Assembly (NCBI GenBank): GCA_905221605.1
Contig: CAJNDS010002731.1
Span: 169,001 to 233,000 of the forward strand
Direction of reading: 5' to 3'
DNA: 64,000 bases
DNA from: Symbiodinium natans
Lineage: Eukaryota; Sar; Dinophyceae; Suessiales; Symbiodiniaceae
The notes under the pieces: generated by a model
What the model was told of the DNA's origin: nothing
The model's input: only the letters and a program-made list of their open reading frames with translations
Databases searched by the model: none
Shown here: piece after piece, positions 34,159 through 45,959 of the stretch
How the letters are laid out: every line of letters starts with the position of its first letter
Numbering within the stretch: position 1 is the stretch's first letter
Program-made: the position numbers and the translations under genes

Positions 34159-35480
34159 CAAAGGGGGCCCATAACTAAAAAATGGCATCTTAAGCCTTAA
34201 GCAGCTTAAGCATCTCAAAACCCTTGAGCCTTCTGACACTTAAAGCAACGGTTCCCCCGTACTCTCTCCACCCCCCCTATACCCCCAAGAAAAAAGACAA
34301 ACAGATGAGAGAGCAGTGTGGCGCAGAGCCGTGGCGGAGCTGCGGAGCTGCGGCCTCCCTTGAAAAGGGAGCGTCCGCCCTTGTCTCAGAGACCTCCGCT
34401 CCAGGCTCCCCCCTGCTTTTTTTTGAGGTGTTTCACTGATTCCACACGGGCCCCCGCCATGTTTCACGCCTCGACCGCGAGTGTCTTTCAACGTGCAATT
34501 CTGAATTTGGGCCGGAGAGGGATCCTTGGAGAAAATGCGAAGGTAGGCGCAGGGACTTCGAGAAGAGTGCAGCTTCGCCCTTGCCCTGTGTAAATGTGCG
34601 TGCCAACGGTGCAAAAGGTCTCCACCGTCTCCTCTTTCCAGCACAACCCGGCTGCAGGCCCGAGCCTCGCATTGCCTCGCATCGGAAGCTTCACAAAATG
34701 AGACACAAGGACACAACCCATAGTATCATGGCGGCCATAGCCAACTCCGTGGTTGACGCACCCTTCTAGCAAGTACCCACATCTTGCCGCTGGCTCTCTG
34801 TTGATGCAGGGGCAGCCCCCTGAAAAGGTTTCTGTTTCTCGTTCTCCATCTCCCGTGTTGGATCGGGGGTTTGGGGGTTTTTCCGAAATGCCCAAGCAGA
34901 CGGAGCCCATGATGCTGTCATGCATATCACAGGGCTCGGAGGGAAGGGGGCTCGGGGCCATGGCCCTTTGCCAAATCCAGTCATTGGGAGGAGAAATTGA
35001 AAGGTTGGTGGGGGGGGGGGGGGGAGTGTCTGCAAGGTCTGGTAAGATCGTCGGCTTGCGCGCCACCCCAGGTAGGTGGCCGGGCCCCCGGGCCGAGTAA
35101 ACATTCCAATCGGCCGGCCATAGATACCCAGAGGCGGAGTAGGGGGACGAGGGGGGGAAGGGTTTTGAGGGGAGGAGGGGCAGGAGGGGCCTCCAAAAAA
35201 AGGTTCCAAGGGAGGGGAGGCAAGGGACCCGAGACCTTGATGAAGCAATTCAACACATAGCCTTCATAATTTAATGTATAGGCTTAGGTATCCGCCACCT
35301 GGGGTCGTTTCCCAACAAGGGAAAAAGGTTGGATATTGGACCTTGCTTTTTCGGGATTTCGCCGCCATTTCGGATGTGACCCCTCAATAGGGTCTCGTTG
35401 CCGCGGCCCCTTCTGCCCCCTTGATTGCTCCGAACAGCCCCAGTTGAGTTCTGTTTCCAGCTTTACTAAGGGCGAAAAAG
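34159..35480. other. Spacer with a 15-G run, no recognised gene
   Basis: About 1.3 kb between the channel and glycosyltransferase genes. A run of 15 G lies at 35,010-35,024. Repeated AAGCCTTAAGCAGCTTAAGC-type words occur just after the channel stop (34,191-34,215). No coding signature I trust. Confidence 0.45.
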
Positions 35481-35493
35481 GGTCAATGACTCG

Positions 35494-38400
35494 ATGTTGC
35501 GTTTCTTGTGCTTCCCATGGGCCGGTTGGGCGGCCGGCTACGCGGCCAATGCAGCCATACTGCCGCCACACTTGCACTGTGGTCGAATGGGCCGGTACCA
35601 GACGACCCACGAAGCAGCTCGAGTTTGGAGGCGCCTGGGTTCGGACAGCAATATGCGAGCAGACGTGACCTGTTGCAGCCTCGATAAGATCAGCTCTGTG
35701 CTGGAATACGCGACCCTGGTTTTGGACTTCAAGGTCAACACCATGCGCCAGCAGACGCTTTTCGCCAAGGATATTGAAGAAGGGCTCGGCCGCTCGAAAT
35801 CTGAAAGCCCATGCCAGCCCTTAATGCAGGGCCGGTTCTCCGATCGCTTGAAAGCACTGCAGCAAACTGCCTTGCCGCTGGGGCTTGAAGGCATTGGTCT
35901 TCAACGTCAGGTTGTCCGCCTGACCTTGAGGCTTGGCATGGGTATATATGGGTATATATGGGTATCATGGGTATCATCGGTCTCGTTCATGTTTTCATGA
36001 ACCGGCCTTAGCTTCGCAGCTTGTTTGGCTCCCCCTGGACAGGTCGCATTGCCTCCTGCATCGAAATGGAAAGTCTTGGGCTTTATCTTTGAAGGCACAG
36101 CGGAGGCATCTTCAGCGCATTGTCAAGCTACAAGTCTTATTGCGATCATCCGCAGCCGAGATCCGACAAAACGACGAGCAGTCAGCACGGTCTGCGCGAC
36201 AGTCGGGGCTGCAGCAGTGCTTTCAGTTGCCACTGTTAGCTGCACAATCGGGGCTCGTGCTTGCAGATGTTGACACACGTGGACTGGCACACGACGTGGC
36301 ATACCCCTTCCAGCGTCAAGTGGGGGAAGTGAGAACTTGGCACGTCTGGGTAGATCGGCACTCGATCTTGTTCTCACGGTACTTGGCCAAGCTGGTGTAT
36401 CAGTTAAAAGCTTTGACAGCCAGCTTGGATTATTCTTTCCTTCAAGGCGTGGGCTCTCAAGTCTTCTGGGGTGGGGAGGAAATTCTTGAGCCGACGCCCA
36501 CGTGGCGATGGCCAAACTTTGACCGTGGGCTGGTTGCGAACTCTGCGACCTCTGCAAGTAACTTCGCGGTGGCATTTCTGATGTCGAATCGCACCTCGCG
36601 TGAAGAATTGGAGGCAGCCTGGAGCGTTGGCCTATCGATTTTGCAGACTTCAGACGATTCAGAGTTGAAGGTTCTTTTCCTGGAAGACTCTCTCCGCAAA
36701 GCTTGGGAGACAAACTATCGGCCCGTTCACGCGGGAGAGCTTGCCATGCGAGCACGGAAGACTCCAAATGTCGAGGTCCTCTGGCGTCGGCATCAGGCGA
36801 CTCTGAACAACATCGTCGTTGCAAGAGAGCACCTGGGCGAGAAGGGCGAGTTGCTGGGCGAGCAGCTGGGCGAGCAGCTGGGCGAGCAGCTGGGCCCGCT
36901 GCACCTGGCCTGCGTGGACCTCCGCTCCGGCTCCGGCTCCCGAACGGCGCCGGCGCCGGCCGTCCGGCGCCTCCCACAGCGCCTCGTGCGCTGGGCTGAG
37001 GTTGTTGGGAAGGACCCCCCGCAGAGCCCTGAAAGTCAGGGCAGCCTCACTTTCTTCCGCTTTCGCATGCGGTCAGACAGGCTAGAGCGGCAAGAGCGGC
37101 TAGAACCGAGACGTGCTGGTGGTGCCGAAGACTTCGAAGAGTTGCGGCGCCCTCTGCCTCCCTGGCGCGGACGCCAAGGCTCGCCCCCTTTCCTAAAGCC
37201 GTACTTGGACTTCCATCGCCGGGCGGTGCAAGCTTCGAGGTCTTCGCAAGGCTCCAGCAGCGTGAACGCAGTGAATACCAAGCCCCGTGCACTGGTGTAC
37301 GTGTGCAACCCTTTCACACTGTGTGGCGGCCATGGCGACCGTACCAATGGCATCCTCTCCGCCTTCACACTGGCTCTTCTTACCTCGCGTGCCTTCTTTA
37401 TTGACTTTGACTCCCCTCTTCCCCTGACACTGCTTCTCCAGCCGCGCGTCACTGGAGAAAGGGGCGAACCGGGTGAACCGGGCGAACTGGCTCTCGACTG
37501 GCGACTCCAGGGCTTAGGATCCATTGGCCAAGGGGCCCACTGCTTCTACTTGGACGATCGGATCTCCTTCCAGGAGGACTTGACATGGTTGCTGGAAGAC
37601 CCCAGCCATATTCTGCATGTTTCGATGAACCACCGCGAGCTCAAAGCTCTCTTGGCCTCTCAGCCGATTTAGGGCGCCTGAGGGCTGTGATTTTGGCGAT
37701 TCCGTCGGCTCACGCAGCTTTGGGAGATTTGAGGGTTTTGCTGCAAAGGGACCTTTGGCACTATTTTAAATAGTGCAAATTTTAGTACCTGTTGCATGGC
37801 AGCCAGCACCACGTCATGTCAAAATGCACGAAATCTCAGGCGCACGAGCTGCTGCAAAAGCAGGCCGAGCAGATGAACTTAAGGCAGGCCCCGCATCTGG
37901 CAGCAAGGCTTTGGGACACCCTTTTTCAGCCTACAACGATGCTGCAGACGCGTATGCAGCAGGCGGCCGAACACCTCGGAATTGCTCCTCACGACGACCA
38001 AGACGGCACGATAGCATTGCCCTGGACTGCTCGCGGCCAGCTTGGGTTCCTGGGCATCCACTTCCGAGCTGGAAACGAGTCTGCGCGCCTGTGGTGGGAC
38101 CCTTCTCGTCACGCCCTCAGCAGCTTGCCCGACTTTCTCCAGTGCGCAGCGTGGGCCGAGAAGGAACTTGGGCTGCCCTTAAGCACACCCTGGTTTCTAA
38201 GTACTGACACCATCTCAGCTCTGGAGGCACCTGAGGTACAAAGCTTACGGGCATCAGGGAAAGTGAGAGTGTTGGATGGCGAGGATGGTTGGAAGCTCGC
38301 TCATGTGGACAGGTCACATGCCAACCTTGGCTTGCAAGGCTTCGTAGATTCCTACGCGGCGTACCTGCTTTTGGCTTCAGCTCAAGTGCTGATCCTCTCA

Positions 38401-38496
38401 CGCAGTTTCTTTGGCGAGACGGCGGCAGAGATTGGAGCGGTGCCACATGTCTACTTTGCCGAAGGCTGCGTTCAGACTGACATGCGGAGCTCGTAA
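35494..38496 (+). CDS. Fucosyltransferase-like glycosyltransferase
   Basis: Likely exons: about 35,640-35,910 (V-L-E-Y-A-T-L-V-L-D-F), about 36,020-37,662 and 37,803-38,496. The catalytic half begins near 37,284 with ALVYVCNPFTLCGGHGDRTN followed by G-I-L-S-A-F and F-F-I-D-F-D. The GDR-N-G block plus a later G-I-H-F-R-A-G-N-E and SYAAYLLLASAQVLILSRS with S-F-F-G-E-T-A fits the GT-B fucosyltransferase superfamily (protein O-fucosyltransferase/NodZ-like), where H-x-R-x-G binds the sugar nucleotide. The N-terminal half is unrecognised and has a 12-bp repeat coding G-E-Q-L three times (about 36,850-36,895). It probably acts in the secretory pathway. The start codon is not fixed. Confidence 0.75.
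37663..37802 (+). other. GC-AG intron in the glycosyltransferase gene
   Basis: Joining 37,662 to 37,803 gives L-L-A-S-H-Q-H-H-V-M-S-K and keeps the frame into the second catalytic half; reading through stops at 37,672. CAGCC flanks both junctions. Length 140 bp. Confidence 0.7.
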
Positions 38497-39240
38497 AACA
38501 CAACCCGCCTCGCAACTGATGCAAGAGCGAGCAGCGAGTGCACAGCGCAGGCGAGCGCCGGCGCGCGCGCGCAGACACCAAATGACACAAACACCCCGAG
38601 AGGAGCTTTGAGTTGAGTCCACTTAATATGGCCGGAAGGCGACGCATGGCGTGGCGCCACGGCCTGGTGCAAGTCCCAGTGTTGTCAGGCAATGCCCAGA
38701 ATATGAGAAGCCCGATCGAGAGATATCGAGAGTGATTGGATGAGCTTCGAGCAGGGGGCATCTTCGCTCGGAGAGATTTCTTTTCGTATCGCAGCTGTTT
38801 CGGCCAATGGGGTGAAAGACATGCTTGGGCAAGAGCTTTCGGGTGGTCCTCCCGGCTGCGGTCTCAGAGGGAAGTTCTTGAAAGCGCGCAGACACACAAT
38901 ACAAATCATGTTTGGTGCCCTTGTGCCCTTGCTGTGAATCGCAGTGACGGAGTCACAGCATCCGAGGTTTGGGCGCACGTGGCCGAGCGGTGCCAGAGGA
39001 TGACCCTCCTCTGCAGTTGGCAGAGCAGGAAACAATGTAACAAAGCGACGCACGACGAGTCTCCATGAGTAGATAAAAATGAGAACGGAAAAAAAAAGAG
39101 AGCGCTCCCCAGAAGGTGTTGATACTGTACGTGCTGCGATGTGTTGCGGAGGTATGCCTTTTCCTATGGGGCATTTCCTGGCCTTTATGCCGGCAATGCG
39201 GTGCTGACGCCCGCCTCCTCGTGAGCCCGAGGAGGTGTTG
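38497..39240. other. Spacer, no recognised gene
   Basis: About 740 bases downstream of the glycosyltransferase stop. Minus-strand ORFs up to 293 codons overlap here but are mirrors of the Lys/Glu-rich exon. The 5' end of the next gene may lie here, but I could not place it. Confidence 0.4.
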
Positions 39241-39249
39241 GCACCAAGT

Positions 39250-42200
39250 CCCCCTTTCGCATCACGAGTCTCAGGTATGACTATCCCGGCTTTGGCTATG
39301 GGGCTTCCAAGAAGAAGGAGGCCGTCACACATGGCGAGAGAGAGAGAGAGCAAGCACTGCTCAAGCGCTGCCTTGCGGAGGAGGCCGAGAAGGCCGAGAA
39401 AGCCGAGGTGAGCTCCAAGAAGAAAGCCGAGAAAGCGGAGAAAGCCGACAAGAAGAAAGGCGGAGAAAAAGTCAAAGCCAAACTTGCCAAAGCGACCAAA
39501 GAGAAAGGAAAAGAGAAGGATACCAAAGACAGCGATGCCATGAACTGGCCCAAAGGACCCCCCCACACCTCGGAAGATTGCTCTTAGTCAAAGAGGCTTG
39601 AAAGTTGATTGCAATCAGAATGCCCTTGTCCTGGACCAAGCGGACTCTCAGACACATGGGGACACGGTCAGGACTTCTGGTTTCTGGTGGGAAAGACAAG
39701 ATGGTCAAGAAGATCGTGCGCGGGAGCTTCAGGTTTGCTGGCGAAAACCATGGCAGGCGCTGGGCACGGTGGCCACATGTGGCCACCAGAACTTGGGGTA
39801 CTGGATGCGGTTGCGCCTCGCATCAGTTCTGGAGGCCGTACTACCGGAAAGACGAGAAGTTCAACGACCTAGACGCCATCCGATTGCAACTGCATCGCCC
39901 CGCAACCTGAACTTCCAAAGCCCCCAAGGATCCCCAAAAAGATCAGAATCTCAGTTTTGTGTGTCGTTCTCTCGACTCAATTCAGGTTAGCTTGTCACAG
40001 GCCTTGCTCAAAATACCCACACTGAGAGATCTCTATACAGCAAGACCTGCGCAATATGACTTCGAGAGAGCGACCCGTTCTCTCTCACTTCGTGTTAGGT
40101 GCTTCTTTATTTCTGGGATGACCGAGATGGCTCCGACTTTTCCGGCTGGTGGTTCGGGCCCAAAGTCGGTGGAGACCAGGCCGCGGCCCCAGCTGCAGTT
40201 TGCCCATAATGGCTCAGCATGAGAGAGAACTTCGAGTTCTTTGCCCACTGCCTGCCACTCCCCGAGCTCAAAGCTCCACGGGGCGAGGTCTGGGCCTACC
40301 AACCGGGCGATGACCAGACACCCCCCGAGGGCGGGTGGAAGGTCAGCGGGTAGTCAAGCGTCGCTTCACTGTTTCCTTCCATCTTATAAAATTACTCACT
40401 TCTGAGCTACTTGAGCTGCCTTGGAGGGGGTTCCCCGGAGTCTCGGCCTTGATTCTGAGGTGCCCTACGACGGCCCGGTGGACAAAACCTTCACGGTGAC
40501 GGCAAAAAAGGAGAAGGCCAAGAAGGAAGCGAAGGAAGCGAAGGAAGGCAAAGAAGGACAAGACGGCCCTGAAAACCCGGGAGGGGACGCCATGCAGGCC
40601 AGTGGTGTCCAGAATCTTCTGTTTTAGCCAGCAGCTCCTCTTTGCGGGCAGCCTGAGGCGTACTCCATGTGGTATGGGATGCCGTACATGGACCCTCACG
40701 CAGCAGAGCGTCACATGCAGGACGGAGTACTTCTGGTAGCGCGTTCTGAGACGTAGCGGGTAGCGGAGCCGAGTTCGCACTACGACATCAGGAGTATGCC
40801 CGGCTACACCAGGAAGAGGCCAAGAGGAGGTGCCACCAGTGAGATCAACATGTAGAAACTTCAAGGTTTCCTTTGCGATCTACGTCTTATAATGTTTCTT
40901 ACGGCTTCTCAGCTGGGGGGTGAGGCTGGAGATGGAGTTCCAACGACAAAAAGCCGAAGAACAGCGGAGGCCTTCCTTTCGCGCTACGGCGCGCTGCCCT
41001 AGAATCACGGCCATAGCATATGCATCCGCATGCGCACGTGCATCTTGTCATCGACAAGCTCAGGAAATGTCCTTTACTCATTTTAATTTCGAGAGCGGCA
41101 CTGAAATCACTGAGCCTCGCATAGCCTCGCGGTTGCTTCGCACAGGAAGGAGGCGGAGAGGAAGAGGAAGGAAGAGATCCGCAAGAGGCGGTTTGGACTT
41201 GGGGATTGCTCTCTCCGAATGCGTTGCTGCTTCTACGTCTTCTCAAACAATATGTGTTTCTGCACGTTCTAACTTCTCGCACTGGAGGCAGGAGGAGGTC
41301 AGAAAGAAGAAGGAGGCCTCAACCATCGCATGTGGAAGAGTGTGGAAGCCTTGTAGGTCGAAGCACCACGCTCTCTTGTCACAGGAAGACATGAAGCGAC
41401 AGAAGGAGCTTCAAGAGCAGCGGATCAAGGAAGGAAAGGCCGTCTTCATGGTGCGCAAGGCTGCCCCCACTAGCCAGCACGCTTCGTCTAAGTCGCTGCG
41501 AGAAATAAGCATGATTTCGCAGATGGCTCCGTAGATATCAGGTCATTCAGAAGGTGGCCGCGGCGACGCCCGAGAATCTTGATGCGTTGGAGAAGGAACT
41601 GGAGCAATGCCTCCAAGATCACCTGGAGGCGGATGGGGGCAAGAATGGGGCAGGGGAGACCTGAAGCGAAAAAACTGCCAGAGACAAAGAGAAGCGCGGG
41701 GAGAGAGCCCTTCATATGAGTCTATTGTATTGTTGGGGCGGGGTCAACATGTCAGTCCTTACAGTTCGCAGACATTCTTCGAAACCCTGCGTAGTTAGCG
41801 ATAATGCTGGTGGATCCAAGACCCCCCTTAGGCGTCTCACACTCAGTATCGGCGGTTTACAGCAGTCAATAGGACCACACGCCGGGGCGCGCGCTGCGCC
41901 GGGAGAAGCCCACAAAGAAAGAAAGAGTCAAGGGGCTACGTGTTCTAGAGAGCTGGAAATGGGTATAGTCGAGTCCCTGCTCGTTGCAGAGAGTGCCTGT
42001 CCTACAACCTCAACTCCATTGCCTCGCTCCGTGCCTCTGCCTCCTCGCTCTCCCACCTATTGGAAGGACACTGGAAGCCAGAAAGATCACATGAAGTCGG
42101 AAAGCGACAAGTGCTTGGATCAAGCCAAGAAGCGCATCGAGATCCTGAACGAGGTAGCGTTTCTTTCTTTGTCCACCCTCCTTGTGCTGCACAAATACTT

Positions 42201-42735
42201 AAACCCCAGCACGATAGAGCCAGCCACTTTCGTCCATCTAGTCTATAGCCGCATGGGAGGCAAAGCGCAAAGCACAGGAGAAGAAGGAGGCAGACGAGAA
42301 GAAGCGGCAGGAGATGGAGCAGCGGGCCAAGGAGAGCAGAGATCAACAAGATCAGAGAGCTGCTGAGAATTACAACTCTGAGACAGACGCGATGAATTCG
42401 TCGAATGTACGAATTCCTTGTTGATGTTTGCGCTCTTGCTCACGACCGTTTGGGTGTGCTGAAGAGTTGGGGGGTTGTGTGGTGTTTTTCATATATGTCG
42501 TGGGAAGTAGAGCTGCGCGATTGACACGATACACACAGGCGATAGCTTTGCAGGATTCCTCCCTACGCGAAGGGGCGAAAGCGCAAATTAAGCAACAAGT
42601 AATTGCTTCTGCGGTTTGTAGAGGCACTTGCTATTGAGCATGTGGAGAGTTTTCGTGGCGAGAGCCCGCGCAGGAGCTTTTGGCAGAGCTGAGCCAGCTG
42701 TTGGATGTTGCCGAGAAGGGGGTGCCAACGGGAGG
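39250..42735 (+). CDS. WDDRDG/GWWFGPK-domain protein with coiled coil
   Basis: At least a dozen short + strand exons. The first visible one (about 39,270-39,560) is Lys/Glu/Ala-rich (A-E-K-A-E-K-A-E). Exons 39,671-39,756, 39,835-39,874, 40,099-40,179, 40,288-40,341 and 40,460-40,597 join in frame to one domain: L-L-V-S-G-G, IVRGSFRFAGENHGR, P-Y-Y-R-K-D, LDVLLYFWDDRDG, FSGWWFGPKVGGDQVWAY, P-P-E-G-G-W-K-V-P-Y-D-G. I recall this tryptophan-rich domain from many dinoflagellate proteins; its function is unknown to me. Later exons (40,652-42,720) encode a continuous charged coiled coil: EYARLHQEEAKRRLEMEFQR, KEAERKRKEEIRKR, QEEVRKKKE, EDMKRQKELQEQRIKEGKA, EKELEQCLQDHLEADG, QAKKRIEILNE, KKRQEMEQRAKESRDQQ and QELLAELSQLLDVAEKG. 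Both ends of the gene are open. Confidence 0.8.
39757..40459 (+). other. Four introns inside the Trp-rich domain
   Basis: Introns 39,757-39,834 (GC-AG, 78 bp), 39,875-40,098 (GC-AG, 224 bp), 40,180-40,287 (GC-AG, 108 bp) and 40,342-40,459 (GT-AG, 118 bp). Each removal restores the conserved domain across the join: H-G-R/P-Y-Y, L-D/V-L-L-Y, G-D-Q/V-W-A-Y and W-K/V-P-Y-D. Three of four donors are GC, and a G follows the acceptor AG in each. Confidence 0.85.
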
Positions 42736-42907
42736 GTGTTCAGTGATCAGTTCTTCTCGGTGCGTAGCACTTGCGCTGTATGTGGGCAAGAATTGGGGTG
42801 CGAATTCTGACTCAGGGAACAAGACTCTGAATCAGGGAGCGTTGACCGTTAGGACGATGTTGTTATCTTATTGGCTAAAGTCGTATGTGGCTGCATCCCC
42901 TGTGGAA

Positions 42908-43016
42908 GGCTTAATTGTAAACGCTTGCGCGCGCCGCCTCGGCAGCCGGACCGGCCCCAGGACAGGAAAGGAGGAAAGAAGGTTTCGCAAAAAAAGGGAG
43001 GAAGGGCAGAGCGGGT

Positions 43017-43051
<35 letters not shown>

Positions 43052-43276
43052 TTTGAGGCACTCCCCCTGTAGGAGCCACCGACAAGCGGGACCCTCCACG
43101 GCATCGGTTTGCAGCTCCTCCAAGGGATTGGGGGGGGTCCCACAGGGCGGGGGGGGGGGGCGGGGGGTGGCGTCAGAAAATTTGGCATAGGGGGAAGGGT
43201 TGGGTTAGGGGGAAGGAGGCCCGATCCGGGTCTGCTTGTTCCAGACGCTTCTCGGCAGGAAGCCGAGGCGAATTCC
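42908..43276. repeat. Dispersed G-run repeat, copy B (matches 29,605-29,893)
   Basis: Second full copy, same orientation, 13.3 kb from the first. It contains a 33-G run at 43,017-43,049 and a second G-rich insertion at 43,141-43,170. It follows the last visible coiled-coil exon, so it may lie in an intron or the 3' flank of that gene. Confidence 0.85.
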
Positions 43277-43452
43277 TACGCGGATTTCTGATCTTCTGTA
43301 TGTTATTCCTTGGGGTGTAGCGGGTGGCAATATCTGGTATCTAAAGTCTAAAGTACAGGTTTTGATTATTTGTGTTGATGGAATACCAACCATTAGGTAT
43401 CGCCACCTCGCGCGCTTGCGTACCCCCACCTTCGGTGTGGGGTTGTTAGACT

Positions 43453-43670
43453 AGAGACTCCCAACCCAGAGACTCCCCAGTGACCAACCTCAGAGACTTC
43501 CTGGAGTGCCCAACCGCAAAGACTCCCTGGTGCCCAACCCCAGACCCCAACCCCATATGCCCAACCCATAGACTCCTGGGGGGCCCAACCCCAGAGACTC
43601 CTGGAGTGCCCACTCCCTGGAGTGCCCAACCTCAGAGAATTTCTGGAGTGCCCAACCCCCAAAAAAATCC
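43453..43670. repeat. Minisatellite, about 27 bp, CTGGAGTGCCCAACC core
   Basis: Units of the form CAGAGACTCCTGGAGTGCCC AAC are repeated about eight times with variable length. The array marks the boundary with the AT-rich island that starts at about 43,680. Confidence 0.7.
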
Positions 43671-43759
43671 AAATCCCTAAGGTGGGGATGTTCGAAGTAA
43701 AATATTTTGAAATCCGCTGTTGACTTACTGTCGGGGACTCTATGCTTGAAGTTAAACAA

Positions 43760-44140
43760 GATGCCGGACACTAACAACAATTATCAAGCTCACAGGGCAT
43801 TAAGATGGCTGGGAGAGAGACAACAGCATTTAGATGTTAAGGGCAATGCTGCTAACTAACTGGCTAACGAAGTTACCATTTGGTGTTCTAGGTGGAGTCC
43901 TTGATATGGAGAGATACTTCCAAGCAGAACACGTACGAAACAAAAACCGACAGATTGATACAGTGGTGGGACATAGTCAGGCGGGGATTGTAGCCCTGCA
44001 GTTGGCGAAAGATTTTCCAGACAGGAATCTGAACACATGAACCTATAACAGTCCCATGCTCAATCCGGGACGCAAACTAAATACAGACCAACACAACAGA
44101 TTCAGAAAGGTAGGTGATGTTGTTGTGCTTTTGACAGTGG
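43760..44140 (+). pseudogene. Broken lipase-like alpha/beta-hydrolase fragment
   Basis: The + frames read Y-Q-A-H-R-A-L-R-W-L-G, then VVGHSQAGIVALQLAKDFPD followed by R-N-L-N-T, then after an in-frame stop T-Y-N-S-P and R-F-R-K-V-G-D-V-V. G-H-S-x-A-G is the nucleophile elbow of alpha/beta hydrolases, and a following T-Y-x-x-P and G-D-x-V fits class-3-lipase-like proteins. I have a recollection of similar proteins in virus-like elements of protists, but that is not proof. At least one stop (44,038) and one frame change break it. Confidence 0.5.
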
Positions 44141-44698
44141 TGGGGTAAAGTGTATAGAGATTCACTCAACCCGTTAAACAGTCACAACATTAGTGCGTTT
44201 CATGGCCTCGGTGAGTCTTTACCACTCGGCGAAGGATAAACTCTCAGTATAATTACGATGATGTTTAACAAACCAAGACATACAAAAGAACCCAACAGAG
44301 TAGGCAAGTCATCGGAAAGTCTACAGTTTAAAACCATTTTGAACAGGTAGTTGAGTCATTCAGGATACGACACAATACGAGAAGTAGTTGGAAAACACGA
44401 AGAGGTTACGATATTGCCACCGAATGACAAACGGAGTGAAGGCAGCAAGAAATCATGCTGATGAAAGATCTAGAAGTACTAAGAATCTACTTTATGCATA
44501 ATATAACATTGATTTACCTCCAACAGAATCAGATGACAATATGATTAGCTCCCTTCAGTTTTCATCACCTGAATCCGCCGCGTATATCACTCATAGAAAA
44601 CAAGTCCACTTCCCCAGCGCACAGGTGAAAATAATCATTACGATGATTATGAAGTTATGTTTGTTCGTTGATGTTGTTAACACTTCACCGTCAGCAGG

Positions 44699-45140
44699 TC
44701 AATATGTGCGTCCTTTAAATAAAAGCCATGCCTTCTTCACAAGACACAAATGCCACGCGGCAGGGCAACAAATAGACGTTTGAAAATTGCAACCACATGT
44801 GCCAGGAAATGAACCGAAGAAGTCAGAAACTTGGATGACATCCAAGAAGGTTGACTGCTTGATGCCTTCCACGTGTAGATCAACCATGTAACATATCATC
44901 AGCTGAAGAAATGCTGTCGTTGTTCTTCTTCTGATGTTCATAATCTTCTTTTGGGTATCCAGAACCTTTTGCACATCAGAAGGATTAGGACCCTCCAAAT
45001 ACAAATCTTCTTTAGCATCATCTACTGTCATTACTGCTTTTTGGTATTTCTTGGCTTCAAGAATGTTGGGTCCGAACGAATGATGGGGAGAACTTGTGGA
45101 TACGGAACGGCATCATTTCATACTTTTACTGCTTGTAGTT
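44699..45140 (-). pseudogene. Unknown minus-strand ORF fragment, frameshifted
   Basis: From 45,031 down, the minus frame reads KEDLYLEGPNPSDVQKVLDT and RRRTTTAFLQLM, more protein-like than its surroundings. Upstream in a shifted frame lies MPFRIHKFSPSFVRTQ. One frameshift near 45,060 would join them. No family recognised. Confidence 0.3.
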
Positions 45141-45959
45141 ACACTCAGGTAATGTTTTTTGGTTTAACAAAAGGAGCATCTTCACGCTACGATATATGAA
45201 TTACGATCATTGTATTGATGTCATTGCCAGCCTTGACAAAATAGAACAGACAGAAGTAACAACGCCTAGGTATCTTAGGTGGTGTTATTCTGTGTTGGGG
45301 GGATGTAGAGGGGTTTCGCAATTTCTAACATTGAAGAAAAACTAATATACACTAATATGAGCAAGTCAAACAACGAGCAGAACGCAGATGGAGCTGATGG
45401 CGGTGTAAGTGTACATACAGATGGTATAAACTGTTGGTTTTGTATATACATACCATAAGGAAACCAACCAGCAACAGAAAATGAAAAAGTTGTGGTTCAT
45501 GGTGTAGAAAAACAGGTCAAATTTTGAAGTGGGTCGTGGCGTGTCGCCTGATGATGTATGTTTAAGCCCTAAAAACTAATCAAGTCGGAAGTATTGAAAT
45601 ATGCGATACAGGTGGGGTGAAAAGGGGATTACCCCCCAATATTGCGACGGGAAGATAGAACAATTAGGAGAAGGAGTAGAAGATGTTACGTAGAAAAGAT
45701 GTTGAAGCATTGAAATCTCATAGGCTCAATTGTTCCGGACTCATATTATTTCACAAATATTACACCAGCGAAGACCCCAAACAGTTTCGGCCCGACAACA
45801 CACACACAGAAGAGGGCACGCAAACCTCGTGAGTCAGGAAGAATCGTGAGGCCTTCGGTGGTGCGGGGTTGAAGCTTTAAGGTGTAGCGTTGAGGGCCGA
45901 AGGCAAAGCTTGGGATCTCCGGCTTTCTGGGCAGAAGGGGCGGGCACTCCAAGCGTCTC

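Larger units (their letters stand above)
43680..45830. mobile_element. AT-rich island, candidate foreign or viral relic
   Basis: Base composition shifts abruptly to AT-rich and the G-runs, GC-rich words and 9-bp ladders stop. ORFs are short and broken. The best readable pieces are the lipase-like fragment at 43,760-44,140 and an unknown minus-strand fragment at 44,699-45,140. The right limit is the GC-richer sequence before the 52-bp satellite. Alternatives are an organelle insertion, a decayed transposon or simply an AT-rich spacer. No terminal repeats were found by eye. Confidence 0.5.

Noticed and set aside
38685-39566. 293-codon minus-strand ORF rich in Phe and Leu
   Set aside because: It is the mirror of the Lys/Glu-rich + strand exon, whose product fits the downstream coiled coil.
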